From: Myxococcales bacterium
Lineage (GTDB): Bacteria; Myxococcota_A; UBA9160; SMWR01
Length of the DNA: 6,067 nt
Assembly: GCA_022571825.1 (NCBI GenBank)
Contig: JACZXC010000200.1
Location: 1 to 6,067 of the forward strand
Direction of reading: 5' to 3'
Below, piece after piece: positions 5,563-6,067 of the stretch. Under the pieces are notes generated by a model. The model saw only the letters and a list, made by a program, of their open reading frames with translations, ran no database searches and was not told where the DNA came from. How positions within the stretch are numbered: the first letter of the stretch is position 1; every line of letters starts with the position of its first letter. The position numbers and the translations under genes are program-made.

Positions 5563-6067
5563 GCCCAGAAGCTCACGCGCCGAGTCCGGGCGCCCGAGTT
5601 TATCGAGGAAGGAGACGACCACGAGCCCCGCGCCCCCGAGGCGCACCCGGCCGCGGTGCGTCGCCAGCTCGATCTCGAAGGTCGATTCCGTCCAGACCCG
5701 TCGCGGTCGCATGGCCATCGAGAGCAGGAACCGGATCGGTCCGGGCAGGAAAGCCAGGGGATTGACCTCCGCGAGGATTCGACCGATGCGGATTCGCCCG
5801 GCGACCTTCTCCCCCTTCAGGAGCAGATCCGCCGGAACCCAGTAGGACGCATGGCTCCGACCCCTCGCTTGGCCGCCCAGGTGAAGCGCGAACTCCGAGC
5901 TCGCAAGGGCCGGCTCTGAGGCACGGTTCCAGCGAAGCCAACGACTTCGATCCCCCGCGGTCGTGGTGAGGTCGATGACGAACAGCGCATCCTCGGAGCC
6001 CAGCGAGAAGAACTCGACCCGCCGGCGGGTCAGCGCCACCTCGGGCTGCTTCGCCCAGGTTGGCGTG
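5407..6067 (-). CDS. Unrecognised protein, N-terminus beyond window edge
   Basis: The frame is open to the right edge, so the start probably lies outside. Within the window 219 codons and a TGA stop (5407-5409) are seen; a GTG at 6039 is a possible but unsupported internal start. I do not recognise the family. Numbered from that GTG, the body alternates hydrophobic and polar residues in strand-like fashion (VEFFSL, DALFVIDL, GRVRLGGAGLVVVSFLD at 130-146), with a hydrophobic FLPGPIRFLLSMAM stretch at 97-110, which would suit a beta-rich or lipocalin-like lipid-associated protein; that is a guess. Codon choice is GC-ending like its neighbours, supporting a real gene. The last 51 residues (160-210) are charged, look disordered and are encoded antisense to the end of the sphingomyelinase-like gene, so this tail is probably an extension gained by loss of an earlier stop. 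Confidence 0.6.
   Translation of the reverse strand, partial: TPTWAKQPEVALTRRRVEFFSLGSEDALFVIDLTTTAGDRSRWLRWNRASEPALASSEFALHLGGQARGRSHASYWVPADLLLKGEKVAGRIRIGRILAEVNPLAFLPGPIRFLLSMAMRPRRVWTESTFEIELATHRGRVRLGGAGLVVVSFLDKLGRPDSARELLGSGQGLFQNVGLHSREPSGDRVEGADLIRCENLREDREAQARRKGGHGDALQ

Noticed and set aside
5560..5596. TGAGC/GCTCA hairpin (5560-5575) and CGGGCGCCCG palindrome (5587-5596) as a bidirectional terminator
   Set aside because: The stems are short, no T-tract follows on either strand, and both lie inside the minus-strand coding frame.

Overview
This is a GC-rich bacterial window (roughly two thirds G+C by eye, with codon third positions mostly G or C). It holds dense coding sequence and little else: no RNA gene, CRISPR array, insertion sequence or phage gene was seen. 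Gene content points to a Gram-negative, didermal lineage. An ELM1-type glycosyltransferase, an exporter-type ABC membrane domain and a eukaryote-like neutral sphingomyelinase together would fit a myxobacterial/deltaproteobacterial or alphaproteobacterial relative. That placement is inference and was not tested.

Layout from left to right. Minus strand 705 to 7: the membrane half of an exporter-type ABC transporter, cut off by an in-frame TAG just inside the window edge. 706-892: a 187-base divergent control region with small inverted repeats. Plus strand 893-3367: an 824-residue multidomain protein made of a GT8-like glycosyltransferase, a degenerate methyltransferase-like middle part and a C-terminal ELM1-type glycosyltransferase domain. 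Plus strand 3367-4083: a 2-oxoglutarate/Fe(II) oxygenase whose start codon shares one base with the preceding stop (TGATG). 4084-4401: a 318-base gap with a weak hairpin after the oxygenase, an A/T-richer patch that may hold a promoter, and two overlapping, mutually exclusive hairpins just ahead of the next ribosome binding site. Plus strand 4402-5562: a neutral sphingomyelinase-like phosphodiesterase with two C-terminal hydrophobic segments. Minus strand from beyond the right edge to 5407: an unrecognised protein whose last 51 residues are encoded antisense to the end of the sphingomyelinase-like gene.

How they may work together (inference). The glycosyltransferase fusion and the oxygenase are almost certainly translated together and probably act on the same envelope glycan or glycolipid. 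The exporter-type ABC protein is transcribed divergently and the phospholipase-like enzyme lies just downstream. The whole set is therefore compatible with synthesis, tailoring, export and turnover of an unusual envelope lipid or glycan, possibly a sphingolipid. No substrate can be read from the sequence. The most unusual items are the three-part glycosyltransferase fusion, the animal/yeast-like sphingomyelinase architecture in a bacterium, the truncated ABC gene and the 156-base convergent coding overlap.
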